Below are positions 52,701 through 64,000 of a stretch of DNA of 64,000 nucleotides, in pieces (the first letter of the stretch is position 1; each line of letters starts with the position of its first letter). Made by a program: the position numbers and the translations under genes. This stretch comes from Callaeas wilsoni (lineage: Eukaryota > Chordata > Aves > Passeriformes > Callaeidae): the NCBI GenBank assembly GCA_013398955.1, contig VWPU01004533.1, forward strand, positions 62,001-126,000, written 5' to 3'. The notes beneath the pieces were generated by a model, which was given only the letters and a program-made list of their open reading frames with translations, was not told where the DNA came from and ran no database searches.

Positions 52701-54949
52701 GCATCTGGAAAGTGAAAACCTGTGAAGAAAAATTCAATGAGGCAAGTGGCAGAATGCTTATGAAATCACTGGGTTTTATTTACTACTTCCACTCTACTGC
52801 ATCTCAACTGACCTAGGCAAAGCATATTAGCAAACTGCTAATTCACAGAGAAATACATGCAACTGCACTTAGAGGAACATGCAGAAAGTAGGAACACCAT
52901 GGGGATCATTTTACTTAGAAGAGGGCAGTAAAAAATACGAGGCAAGTGAGGCACAAAAGAAAAATAATGAGAGTTGTGAGATTTTGCTTTTTAAGCTGGT
53001 CATTAAAAAAATAAACTTTCAACTGACAAGGATGCTTTAAAAATTCTGCTTTCTAAATTTAACTTTGATATTGAAAAGTCTTGGGTTTTGTTCTTTTGTT
53101 TTTTTGTTAGCGTACATTTGATAAAAAACCGAGGCGTGATAATCCTGGCGCTACACATTTTCAAAAGCCATTCTTTAGCTGCAGCCTCTTCAGAGGGTGC
53201 AGATAACATTTGCATGGATACAAAGCCCTTGCAGAAAGAATGTTCCTTAAGGGCAGAGCTGGCTGTAGAGTTTAATATGGTAGGAACTGGGACTCAAAAT
53301 CAGCAGCATTCACATTAATAGCCATTAAATTATTTATTCATATCAGCCTCTGGAAGGCAATAGAAAGACTAGGTTGTTCTGAAGTACTCAACTCCCATAA
53401 ACTTTGTTGCATGACTTACTTTCAGTTACCTTTCTGAGGAACATACATCCATTATTACAAGTCTTGACATACATTAATGCCTTTGGTTCCTTCTTTCCCT
53501 GATTTTGTGAATGGGAAAAAAAGTCTGTGCCCCAAGTAATGTCCATATCCAGGAAGCAGCTGCCATAGTGCAGCACAGTCCATGCTCCAATGCAGCAGGA
53601 CAGAAAGGGTGCAGTGTGGAAGAAGCTCCCTTAATTGTTTGATTCTGACCTTACTACAAAACAAAAGTTCTCAACAAAGCTCCATCTATAACCTTTCAAT
53701 TTCTTTTTCCCACAAATTATATGATCCAAAAAATACTACAAAACTGTTTTGAAAGATACCTGCTTCAACAGTTGTCACTTCCTGCTTTCCAGCCAAAATC
53801 GAGCCCAAAGTCCCTACCGACACAGGCATCAGGTTCAGGGGTCAGGGGTCTTGAGGGACTCTGGTGGAAAAGCTCTGCCAGGAAAGCAAGGGGGCTCTTC
53901 AAATGATCCAAGCACCTGCACCCCTCCAGCCAGCCACTGCTGGCTACCTCACAACCATGGGAAAAGCCATGTGAAAAGCATCACATACATCTTGTGAGCC
54001 CAGAGGGACAAGCAGCAGGGCCACAAAAGCACTGACCTGAGCTGCTAAAGTTGCCAGCAAGGTGTATTCTGCACTAAAAAAGTTCTTGGGCTTTTTTCAC
54101 CCCCACTTATGTCCTGAGCCCTACTGCTGACCTTGATCCATTTAATTACATCCATAACCAAATTACACTGTAGCAGAATGTAATTACGCAATCAAGTAAT
54201 GAGCTATGGTTTCACTCTTGGTCTTGTATGCAAAGCCACCTTTGAAGAGGGCAATGAAAGAAGCGATTATTGTGAAAGGACAGCGCAGCCCCATGTACTA
54301 ATTACCAGTCATGATGCAGGGGACAACGTCTGCTGGCAACACTGATCCATCAGCTGCTTTTAATGGGCAGCTGAAAACCTTCTCCGTGCTGCAGCCTCAC
54401 AGCCAGAGCCATGGGTTTCATCCCGACACCAGACATACGCTCACAACAGGCACGCTGTGTGATGGGCCCCCACGCCTCTCCAGCCAGCAGCCTCTTTCAA
54501 AGACACTTATTAAAACTGACTAAAGAACTGCTGCACTGCTGGCCACTGCAGATTGGCAGTGGCCAGCCACAGCACCAAGGGAAAGGTGTAAGAACAGGGA
54601 AAATGCAGTGAAAAGTTCCTCCTTGCTCTTGGCAGTGGGGAGCTTGTGCCTGCTGGATCCAGCAAGGGTGTCCTGGTGCTTAGGCAAAGCACCCAGCCTC
54701 CTGTGGGACTGCAGAAGTGTGGCAGGCACTCTGTGTTCAGAGCTGGGTGCAGGAGCTGATGTAGATCCCCAAGGAGAGATAGGAAGGGCCTGAGCCAGGA
54801 GAGGCTTCAGTGAAACATTACAGGATGGAGGATTCCTGGTGGGGCTCAGCTTGGAAGAGCAGCTCCAGGATTGCACTTCACTGCCCAGCTCAGTGCCCGT
54901 CAGGTTTCAGCCCATGGAGAATTCATCATTGTTGAGTGAATTGCCTATG

Positions 54950-55400
54950 TGTTGCCTTTTTCCCAACCTGGATATGAAATTCGAGAGAATTTTAGTAAGG
55001 AGGTAATATAAGAGCGGATCTTTATTTGAAGGCCTTCAGGGGCAGTTATGGAAAGATGTCCACAAAATCCCACCCCCCCAGGGGTGAGTACATTTTTATA
55101 GGTTTTAGGAAATTAACATAATTGATAAAAAGCACTAATTAGGAGCACAAGTGGTAAGGCAATTCCTCCCGAGGTCAAGTCCCTTCTCTGGAGTTACCCC
55201 CTCGGCACTAGCTGTACTTTGTCCATGAAATGTATCTCAAAGAGCTGTTCTCCACTTTGGTTCCCAGGAAGAACCAAGAAAGCATAGGGGCCTTGTATCC
55301 CCTGGGGCTTGGAGCTCTGGAAGTTGTTTTGTCTTTCTGCCTGGGGAAAGGCCATGGAAAATTACTGGGAAAACTAGCTACTAATAGAATAGGCTACAGA
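54950..55400 (-). mobile_element. Endogenous retrovirus LTR fragment or solo LTR
   Basis: Read on the minus strand, this segment has the order of parts expected of an avian retroviral LTR. There is a U3-like region, a TATA-type box (plus-strand atttttata at 55092-55100), then about 70 bp later an AATAAA signal (plus-strand tttatt at 55021-55026). A U5-like end follows, with a tctcgaatttcatatccagg-type segment and gggaaaaaggcaaca, giving a terminal CA at about 54950. No flanking gag, pol or env coding sequence is visible, so it is a solo LTR or a fragment. I could not find the opposite TG end or a target-site duplication, so the right boundary is approximate. The family (ERVL- or ERVK-like) cannot be assigned safely. 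Confidence 0.6.
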
Positions 55401-58400
55401 GCTACAAATATATGTGCGAAGAATACAGAGAACATATAAAAGAAAAAAAGGCAAAACCAAAACAGCATCATCTGGAGATAAGAAACTGCCAAAACCAATT
55501 CTGATCATCAACTTGTCTGTGTCATGCCATACTCACATTTACAGGCAGCTCACAGAAGTAGGATCAAATCCATAATGCTACAAGCAAGGGTGGAGGTCTG
55601 TCCCTTTAGGTAAACAAACAGTGCCTACCAGCAGAGCAACTGAGTATTTCCATTTATCGCACTCACACGAGGATCCAACAAGAAAGTCCCACCGTGGTGA
55701 AGAGGTAATGGACTAAGAGAAATGAGGTCAGTTGCATAAGATCCTTGAAAAGGCTGTGTCAGACTCAGAATCTGGATCTTCTAAATCCTAGCTTTCACTG
55801 TAAAAGTTTTCCTCTACTGCATTCAGGACAGAAAGGGAAGGCACGGTTGTGTCAGGCGGAGCAGGATCCACTGCCCAAAAGCTCCATTCCACATCAGCTT
55901 CTGAGCCCAAGATCCCTGGCATCAAGGCACAACGTTACCGTGGCCCATCTTTTTTCTCTCTCTAGTAGGAGCAGCACAACGTTTGGGAAAGTGAAAGTCA
56001 CTCAGCAGCGATGCCGAGCACACGCACATCAAAAAGCCCCAAAAGGTCTATGGAAATGCATTCCCTATCGTCAGCAGCAGCTTCTCCCTTTGCAAAGATA
56101 AATAGCTTTTTATGCATGCAGTATATGTGCTAGCATGTACTCTTCAGCTAACAAAGTTCAGCCTCCAGTGTAACTTGTCAAAGCCTGATATGCTTTCCCT
56201 TTATCAATGTGGCAAACTCCCGAACACCGTGTGTTCCAAGCAGTGGGCTGTTGTCCCTGTAGGCAACACAATGAAGCGCACTGTCATTCTTGCTGCTGCA
56301 CTCTGACACATGCATCTCCTGGTGATCAAAAGCCAAAACAGAGCCAGATGCAGCTCATAGCTTCAGTAGCACAACCCCTCTAACCTGTGGATCCTCAAAA
56401 GGCCCTGAGATAGGGTGCTGTGACATGCACTGACTTCATGTGAAGAAACCAGAAAAAGCGATGACGGGTGGGGTGGCCACAGTGCTTCAAGGGCCTCTTC
56501 CTGTTAGAGTTCTAATTGTGCAATTTCTCACTGTTCATTTTGAACTGAATAGGATTAGGGCCATCCCAGCATGAATCATTCATGAAGCAAATTCCCCCAG
56601 TATTAGCTGCTCCCCACCCCTTTGCACTGCTGGGACAAAGGACAAATCTGTGCAGATAGTGACTAGAATACTGTGGGATTAGGAAAATTTGTGGCCAGAT
56701 ACTCAGAAATTGCTGAAACCAAACAGCTGATGGAAATCTGATGACCAGGGAGAAGCGGGGGATTCCTGAAGTGTGTCATGCAATCCCTCAGCTCCAGAAG
56801 CCATTTGAAAGCTGAAGGTGTGCACTCAGGGACAGAGCACTGGCGAGATGCGTTGGCATTCACAGGCCAGGCAGAACAACTGCACTGACTGCACTTTTGG
56901 GAGAAATATGCTGGGGACAGCAGGGAAGCACAGCGATTTCATCTTCATCATATCTGACAACAGCCCTTTCAGGAATGACCCTGCAGAGTGTTTCTTAGGG
57001 CAGTCTGGACTGGGGAAGAGGTGAGCTCTTACCCATGCTTTTCAGGATGACAGTTAACTCTAAAATCCCCAAACAACTTGTCTCCTTTAGTCTCACAATA
57101 TGGGCAATGCCACATCATACCTACTTCTTCCCTTTCCTTTAAGTCGTAACTTAAAATATTTTTCTTCTTCTTCCCATTCTTCCTTCTTTATTCCCTGGTG
57201 TTTTATTTCACCACAGTAAGCTTCTGTTTCTGAGACACAGTTTTAGATAACTGAGATAATCTAGAAATTCAGCTACTCTGATGGGTCCTTCAGGCACAAG
57301 TCACAGGCTCTATGCCCTATAAACATTTAGACACTCTCCCCCTCCATTTCCACTTTGACTGCAAGAAGCAACTTCTTTTTGGCAACTTCCAACATACAGA
57401 AACGTGAGACAGAAATAGGGCTTTTCAAGCAGAATGAGAAAGAGACATATTGTTCTTCAATGGGAATCGCTGCTGGCATGATGGAGCAAGAACATAACAG
57501 CACCAAGGCCTCTGTCTGCATCTCAACCTAACACAGAGAGCCTGAGCTCAGCAGTCAGCAAGCAACCTTGGAGGACTGCACACTTGAAATTCAAGTTTCA
57601 TGCAACTGATTTCAGCACATCGATTGCCCTCTCTCTGCTGCAATCCTGAATCATGGCACAGAGCAATGACAGATAAAGGCCCCTTGGCTGGCAGCCTAAT
57701 CCCACAGGACAACACTAGAACTAGGAGCTGTGAACTGGTCCAGTCTGGGCTAACAGGGCATCTTGTGCCCACCATGGGATGGCACAGAGGTCTCTCATCC
57801 CTCCCTGACTCTCACAAGTGTAGTTCAGGGCACATAAACAGACGTTATTGCCTCCCCTTAGTGATAATAGCAGAAATTTGGGAAAGAGCCGCTGCAGAAA
57901 CAGATATTCAGGCTCTGCTCTTCTCAAGCCACCTTGAGAGCCAGCAGGGATCCTCCTGGGGATCTTCCACAGCCCTGATACCCCTGCAGGCAAGCAGGGT
58001 GGCCCTGCAGTGATGCCATCCCCGCTGCCCTGCGGGATGTGGGAGTGCTTGTCACATTGTGCTAAGGCTTATCCATTCCTGTCACTCCCCCTCGGGAAAC
58101 ATGAACACACACAGCAGGCATAGATACTCAGCATGTCCCAGGGCATCAGTACAGTACAGGTGCTGCAGAAAAAGGCTCAATCAGTTCAACACATGCTGTA
58201 TTTTAAATATTCTAAGCTGATTTGTATATAGTGTGCTGCCTACATATGTGCAGCTGCTGCTTGGATGGGATTTCTGTTACCCTGGATGAAACCTCGGCAT
58301 TGGCCAAATCTCTCTCCTTCTGCCTGGGAGAAATTTTAGTGCGAAAAAGCAATGTCCTGTCCTGCTGCCTCACTTTTGCAGCCATGAACATCTGGGTCCA

Positions 58401-61400
58401 CCTCTCAACTTTTCCAAACCTCCTGCATGCAACCCTTGCAGCAGCTGGGAAGTGGTGCAGAGATGTTTTTGCCCAAATACATGACAGTTTATTGCTGTTG
58501 CTGTCAACTCCTGAAAACAATCCAAACAGCAACAGCGAGCAACCTTAGCCAAACGGGTTAATTTCCATGAACAAGCTGTCTCCAAGCAAGGAGTTAGAGG
58601 TTGCACACAGTGATTCATGGTTGGGAGCAGCCATACGCAGAAATTCATCCCCCGAGTGTGACACCAGGACTGAAAGGGGTTTGCACGGAACAGCCCCAGA
58701 GCAAGGAGCTGTCGCTGCTGTGAGGAGACGAGGAAAGAGGAGGAGAGCAGAGCTCACATGCTGGCCCGGCTGCTCTCCTCTGCAGCGTGCACTGATGGCA
58801 GTCCCAGAGCTGGGAGAGCACTGTGGGAGTCTCGTGATCACAAGGAGAAGACAATCAGAAACTGAAACATAAACCAACCTCAAGCCTCACTTCCCCTAAA
58901 AGATAATCCCGCTTGTTTGGCCATCTGGAATTGCATAAACTAGCCCACAGCACCTGTACACAGGGAGTAGCAAAGGCATTTTTTTCTCTTAGTAGGAAAC
59001 TGCTGTCATATAATCACTCCCTCAGCTACTGGGATTACAGTGTCTTTAGCCTAAAAATGCAACAACAGCTACACAAAATGTGCTTGGACCACTCTAGGCA
59101 GCAGAGGTATCTCCTCCCTTCTGTATATCTCTCCTATTTAAGAGCAGGTCACCAGAGAGTTTCAGTAACTTTTGCTCATCAATCCCCACCTTATCCAAAC
59201 AGCAGTCTTCCCAAGACAACCACACTGAGACTAGACCTTGGCCTCAGCAACGACAACATTGCCACTGTTGAGAGAAAGAGAAAGAAAACCCCTAACACAG
59301 TTTGGGGTCCAGCAAATGCATTCAGATTCTTGTTTGCCATCTGTCCCCTCTTAATTAAAACTGATACAGTCATTTAGCACAAAAAAAAAGGTAAAATTTT
59401 AAAAAATAATCTGGGCAGGGCCTGGCCTGGAAGACACAACAGAGGAAGGAGTTTGGCTGATAGAGAGACAGCTTCATGTCCTGTCACAGCAGGGTGGCTC
59501 TGTGACAAAGCAGGGGCCCTGACAGCTCAGGGAGAAAGGCATGCTTTTAAAAGAGGCTGTCTGCACAGACAACAATTTGGTGCCAGTGGGTTACACGGTT
59601 TGTGCTTTCTAGGTTTGATTTTGTCTAAATTCATATACTCATTGAGCGGACTAAAGTGCTGCTGCAGCTTCTTCTGCCTGTGAGGATTTCATTGCAGTGT
59701 GCTTGGCTCCTCATCGCTTGGAGGCACAGAAACCAGGGACCAGACTCTCTAGGGAATTTATGCTGTCAGTCATCCCTCCTGTACGCAAGGGAGTATTTAA
59801 GGCAATGATTCTCAGAGTCTGAATATTTTATTGATGTTATGAAGACTGGAAAAAACATCGATGTGCATTGTCTCCATCTTCGAAGGGCCATCAGGGACCT
59901 CATGGGATTTGGAACATTCTCCTTGGTCTGATGGTGCCTATGCAAAGTTGGAGCCTCTTTGGTGTTGGATGAAGACACCAGAGGTTGTTCTTGGAAGGCT
60001 TTTACTTCTAGCAGGGAGAGGACAGGTAGTGACTGCCTGTGGCTGGCAGCATGATTTCCTTGCTGTTCTGTCAATACAGGTATAATATTAATTGCAATTT
60101 TCTGTGTCTTCAAAGAAGACAAATACACCACCCACAGATGGCTAAAACTTTTCTGATCTCCCTTGACCTTGAAGATCCCTTGATGAAAGCTTCCTCTGTA
60201 TTTTAAATGCTGCTTTTATATTATTGATGAACCCTTCAGTTCCGCCTAGTGAAAATCTTTTAGACATTCAGAGGATCGGAGGTCGGCTGTTTGGACAGGT
60301 GACAAGCCCATTTCTGCTAAGCCAATATTTTTCAAATCAAGAGTCACCAAGCAATGGCAGTAAAAGTGAAACAAGATGAGAGCTGGAGATACCAGCCTGG
60401 CTCCCAGCTGATTTCCTCAGCGTCCTGCCAGACCGAATGTGCTCTGGTGCTTGATTAATTTAAATTGGGAGTTTCTGAAAACAAAAGGTGTCACACTAGG
60501 CTTCTAATCAGAGCGCAAAGGTCCTGCGACTGCTCGGCAGGCAGTGAATGCCCAGCTGCACTGCAAGATCTTCATTCTTCCAGGATCTTCTGCCAGTAAC
60601 GATATTTTCACTGTGCAGCTCTTTAAACCGAGACAAATAACCTCAACAGCAGGGCAGAAAACCTCTCACAACTGTGGCTCTCAAGTAATTACTCCAGGGA
60701 CCTCTGTGCTGTGACAGCCCCACTCAGGCACAGCCCTTGCAGCTGGTTTTTCCTGAGGGATGGAGCCTGGCCCTGCCTGTCTGAGTGTCCTGCTGGTCCT
60801 TCCAGCTGCTTTCCAGGGTATCTCTACCTGTCTGAGTTTCATCCAAATTTGGGAAGATGAACTTTTCTTTCTCCTGCATGTCCCTGGCCCCAGGCTATCC
60901 AGCTACCATGAAAATACAAACCAGTGGCTAACAGAAATGGTTATTACTAAAAGGTTTCTTGCTACATTACCTTTTCTACAGACTCTCATTTTACATCGAA
61001 ACAGCCACCTTTATCCAACGCATGCATGCACACTCAGTAAGCTATGAAAGTACAATTTTATTACCATGGATTTACCTCAAAGGGCAAAACTGAGCCAAAA
61101 ATCAATTCAGGTTTGCTGACAAAAAGCAAAATGCTAATACTGGTGTTAGGGAATCAAAATGTCACTCTTTAGCACCTGCATGAATATTAATAATTTCATC
61201 TTTTACGTAACATTTTTGTTTCTTTTGCTTCACAGCTACTTTGCAGAGCACCGTAAACCTTTCTAAGTTTGGCCTCAAACCAATTCATGCCCTCTTCTGT
61301 GCCAGATGTGCTTTCACGTTTGAGGGTCAGAGGCCTTTTGCATTAAAATTAATTAATTTTGAGTGGCCCTTTTAATTTTGTCAGCAGCTCAGTAATAACC

Positions 61401-62749
61401 CCCAGGTTTAATGGCTTCAGATGTGTATGTGTCGTATCACAGTGGACGGCCACAAGTGGAAACTTGGCCCTGCATTTTTAAACCTAAAATCATCAGTCTT
61501 TCGTACTTTAATTACTGTTACAGCCAGACTGTACCAGAGCACAGCACATGCTTGGATGCCCATCTCCCAAGGTAGATATTTAGCAGTTTCAACATGTAGT
61601 TCATTCACTTGCTCAGGATACGAAACAGCTCTGGCACCTTAGCTCCAGCTGAGCATCAAAAGGGAATTAGGCACCTAAGTCATTTAAGCACGTCTGTAAA
61701 TCCTACAAAGCTTCTGTAAGCATCTTTCCCCATCCAAATACTATTGGAAATCTGTGTTGTAATGTAGATGCAAAGTAGAAGATGCATAAAAATCTATAAG
61801 TACTCTATTAGTGCTATTAAAGACTTAAAAGTGGCTATGCTGTTCTATATGCAGGACTCATTAATCATAACAGGATGTGAGATGAGTTCTAATGCAAAAA
61901 ACACATATAGCAAACAAATTTCTGTGTGCAAAACTGGATTATAATTATCATCCTGGCCCAAACCATATGAAAATCTTCAGCATCATCTGAGAAACCAACG
62001 AGACTCCAGGAGAGCCAGCTCGCAGAAGCACTAAACATTTGCAGCTCTTTTTTTTGCCTGGTCCTGATGGCCCTGCAGTGAGGGCTGGGAGCACATCATC
62101 TCTGCAGTGGAGGCATTAAACTTGGCTGTGCTCGCTCTCACCATTTGAACTCTTTCAAGGGGAAATGTGCTGCTGTGATTAACTGGGGTTATTAACAGTG
62201 CTCAATGACTTGTAATGCCATTGGTAATCAAACAGGTCTCAAAAAGTGGAAGAAGAGGAATTGAACAGAATTAAAATACACAGAGTGCCTACAGCCTGCC
62301 ATCCCAGGTCAGTGACGTGCCTGCGCCTACAGCCTGCTATGTATATATAGAAATTAATTCACTGACTGCAGATGCACAAGATGAGGATGGAATATGATTC
62401 CAAATGTCTTTGCTTAGAAGACACTCAAGCAGTCAAGCATCATTTTAATGTGGAAATACTGCTGTCGTATAAATCACTGACTTCAGGGCCAGGAGTATCT
62501 CTAGACAGCTCAAATCTCAATCTGCTCTGAGGCAGCAGCGAATATACCAAACCCAATCCTTACGGATACTTGGCCTGACATGGTCTTGATGCCTCTGTGC
62601 CATACTTAACCTTCTCTCTTCTAAGAAAAAAGCAAAGTAAATGCACTCCATCCTCCTAGTGTTTTGTATTTTTTGCCTCTAAACAATACTGTTTTCCTCC
62701 TATCTCTTTTTTCCTCCTAGCCTTTTTTTCAAGCTTTCCTGTCATTTTC

Positions 62750-63340
62750 TTAAGTACAGTACCCAGAACTGGCTCCAGTCCTTCACCTGAGGAGCAGAAT
62801 AACAACCCTTCCTCCCCAATGACATGCATTCAGAGTCAGACTGAAAAGTGCTTTTTTTATAAAAAGATTCCCAAGCAATCTTAACTCATGTTCAATTTGT
62901 GGTCCACTGTAAGTTCCAATTCCTGTTTCTTTCCTGCACTGTTCATGCCTTCCATATTTTTCATACTTTATCTGTGCACTTAAGTCTTCTTTGTAGAGCG
63001 TAACTCATAAGAAACTTGTCTTTACTGAATTCTGCTCTATTGATTTTGAGTACTTCTCCAATGTATCAAGATGATACGTTAATTCAGGTTATATCCTTCA
63101 AAGTGAATCCCAATTTGGCACAAACCACATATTTTTTCTAGGAGTACGGTCTCCTATCACACACACCATTAATGAAAATGTTGGCTTAAATCAAACTCAA
63201 CACAAACTGCTCAAGACTCCTCAGAGTCTGTCCCCCATTTAACTGCAACACACTTCTATGCAGAGTGACTTTTTAAATTATGTGTTCTCCCACCTTACAT
63301 TAAGTTAGTCCAGCCCCCCTTTGTCCAGGTAGGAGTTCCT
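62750..63340 (-). mobile_element. Ancient CR1-like LINE reverse transcriptase remnant
   Basis: On the plus strand the sequence carries widely shared landmarks of a decayed amniote LINE in reverse orientation: cagtacccagaactggctcc, then ctcatgttcaatttgtggtc followed by cactgtaa, then cttgtctttactgaattctg followed by ctctattgatttt, then ttctccaatgtatcaag, then attaatgaaaatgttgg, and finally cccaccttacatt. Read on the minus strand, the part around 63050-63190 corresponds to the region after the catalytic motif of a CR1-type reverse transcriptase (FNIFINDL-like and FADDTKLG-like segments). It is broken by many stops and small deletions and has no coding capacity. The copy is far older than the CR1 at 36500, and the exact subfamily is uncertain. 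Confidence 0.6.
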
Positions 63341-64000
63341 TGGGGAGAGTTCTCGCAAGGTTCACTGATACCACAGCTCATCACAGCCCCATTCCTTCAC
63401 TCTGGCCAGTTAGGTCAGACAGCTGCTCCGGCTCAGCAGGCAGGTTTGAAATGAAATGCTGTAGCATCTCCCGTGCTTTACACTAAAGCAAGACCACAGT
63501 CCTGGAAGGAGCAAGCAGACCTCATCACCCTGCATCCTGATGGCAGTCACTGCGTAGAGGCAGTGGGTCCGAGAGAGCCTAAGGCCTGCGTTTTTCAAAC
63601 TTACCTGCTTTTCAGATATATAACTCCCTTCTGTTCAGAAATACGGGTTTAGGCACTTAATAACGGTAACTGGAGTGTGAAAAAATTAGGGTAAGTCTAT
63701 AAAAATTGGATGGACTTTCATGCAGCTAACTCTTTATACAGTGATTTTTTTCCTCTGTTCTTCAGCTGCTTAATAACTATTTCCCTTTGGAATAGTCCCT
63801 CTGTGTCCTTGCTTTCTCTTGTTTTTTTCTAACCCATCTTCAGTTAAATCTTCCCAATTCAGCTGTCCTTTGAGAGAGGGTTTGAAAGCTGCCTGGCTAA
63901 GTGATTTGCTCAAAGTGCTCCATTTGACAGAGGTGGGCTATGAGAGCTGGGAGGAAGGGCAAGCCCCGAGGGGAAGCAGCAAGCAGGTCCTTGGAACCAG

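Larger units (their letters stand above)
40855..64000 (-). other. FGF12: FGF12 intron upstream of exon 4 (partial)
   Basis: At least 23,146 bp of intron lies on the 5' side of exon 4 and continues beyond the window. I looked for the preceding 104-bp exon, which should end with a peptide like NGEGYLYSS next to a donor site, and did not find it. Large introns at this position are known in mammals. The stretch contains an LTR fragment and an ancient LINE remnant, listed separately, poly-T at 45968-45979, and AT-rich tracts around 42840-43090 and 44540-44800. Open frames such as 41843-42367 (-) are unrecognised and I treat them as chance. Confidence 0.85.

Noticed and set aside
40855..64000. FGF12 exon 3 (104 bp, ending YLYSS)
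   Set aside because: I scanned the minus strand by eye for this peptide and its donor site and did not find it. The intron here is probably longer than the 23 kb available.

Overview
This window is vertebrate nuclear DNA and almost certainly avian. It shows a spliced gene with long introns, no bacterial-style gene packing, few interspersed repeats, and 3' ends of CR1 retrotransposons with the typical bird ending (a run reading ggtcccttccaaccca near 36760, followed by a degenerate ctctgattcgatgc tail). The single gene I can support is FGF12 (FHF1), on the minus strand. Its last two coding exons are present: exon 4 at 40656-40854 and the terminal coding exon 5 at 31732-31850. Joined in phase, they encode the last 105 residues of the protein. 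These residues carry FGF12-specific positions that differ from the paralogs FGF13 and FGF14.

Layout, left to right. From 1 to about 29.6 kb lies intergenic DNA downstream of FGF12, with a short CR1 3' fragment (17081-17120), a 59-bp tandem duplication (19033-19145), a perfect 12-bp hairpin (19302-19330), a pentanucleotide microsatellite and a G-tract cluster. From about 29.65 to 30.81 kb there is a GC-richer block with a long but unrecognised open frame. From about 30.8 to 31.73 kb the sequence looks like FGF12 3' UTR, including an (ATT)n microsatellite that creates AATAAA hexamers and a G/C-strand-biased run just after the stop codon. Exon 5 follows, then an 8,805-bp intron (31851-40655) carrying an antisense CR1 insertion (about 36500-36795) and two small tandem repeats. 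Then comes exon 4. From 40855 to 64000 is the start-side intron, which continues beyond the window. It holds an LTR fragment of an endogenous retrovirus (about 54950-55400, minus) and a very old CR1-like reverse transcriptase remnant (about 62750-63340, minus).

None of the other open frames of 60-240 codons looks like a real exon: they match no family I recognise, and they overlap each other on both strands as chance frames do. I found no tRNA, rRNA, CRISPR array, operon or undescribed gene system. The notable content is the FGF12 3' end, its possible RNA-processing signals and a handful of structured non-coding sequences.
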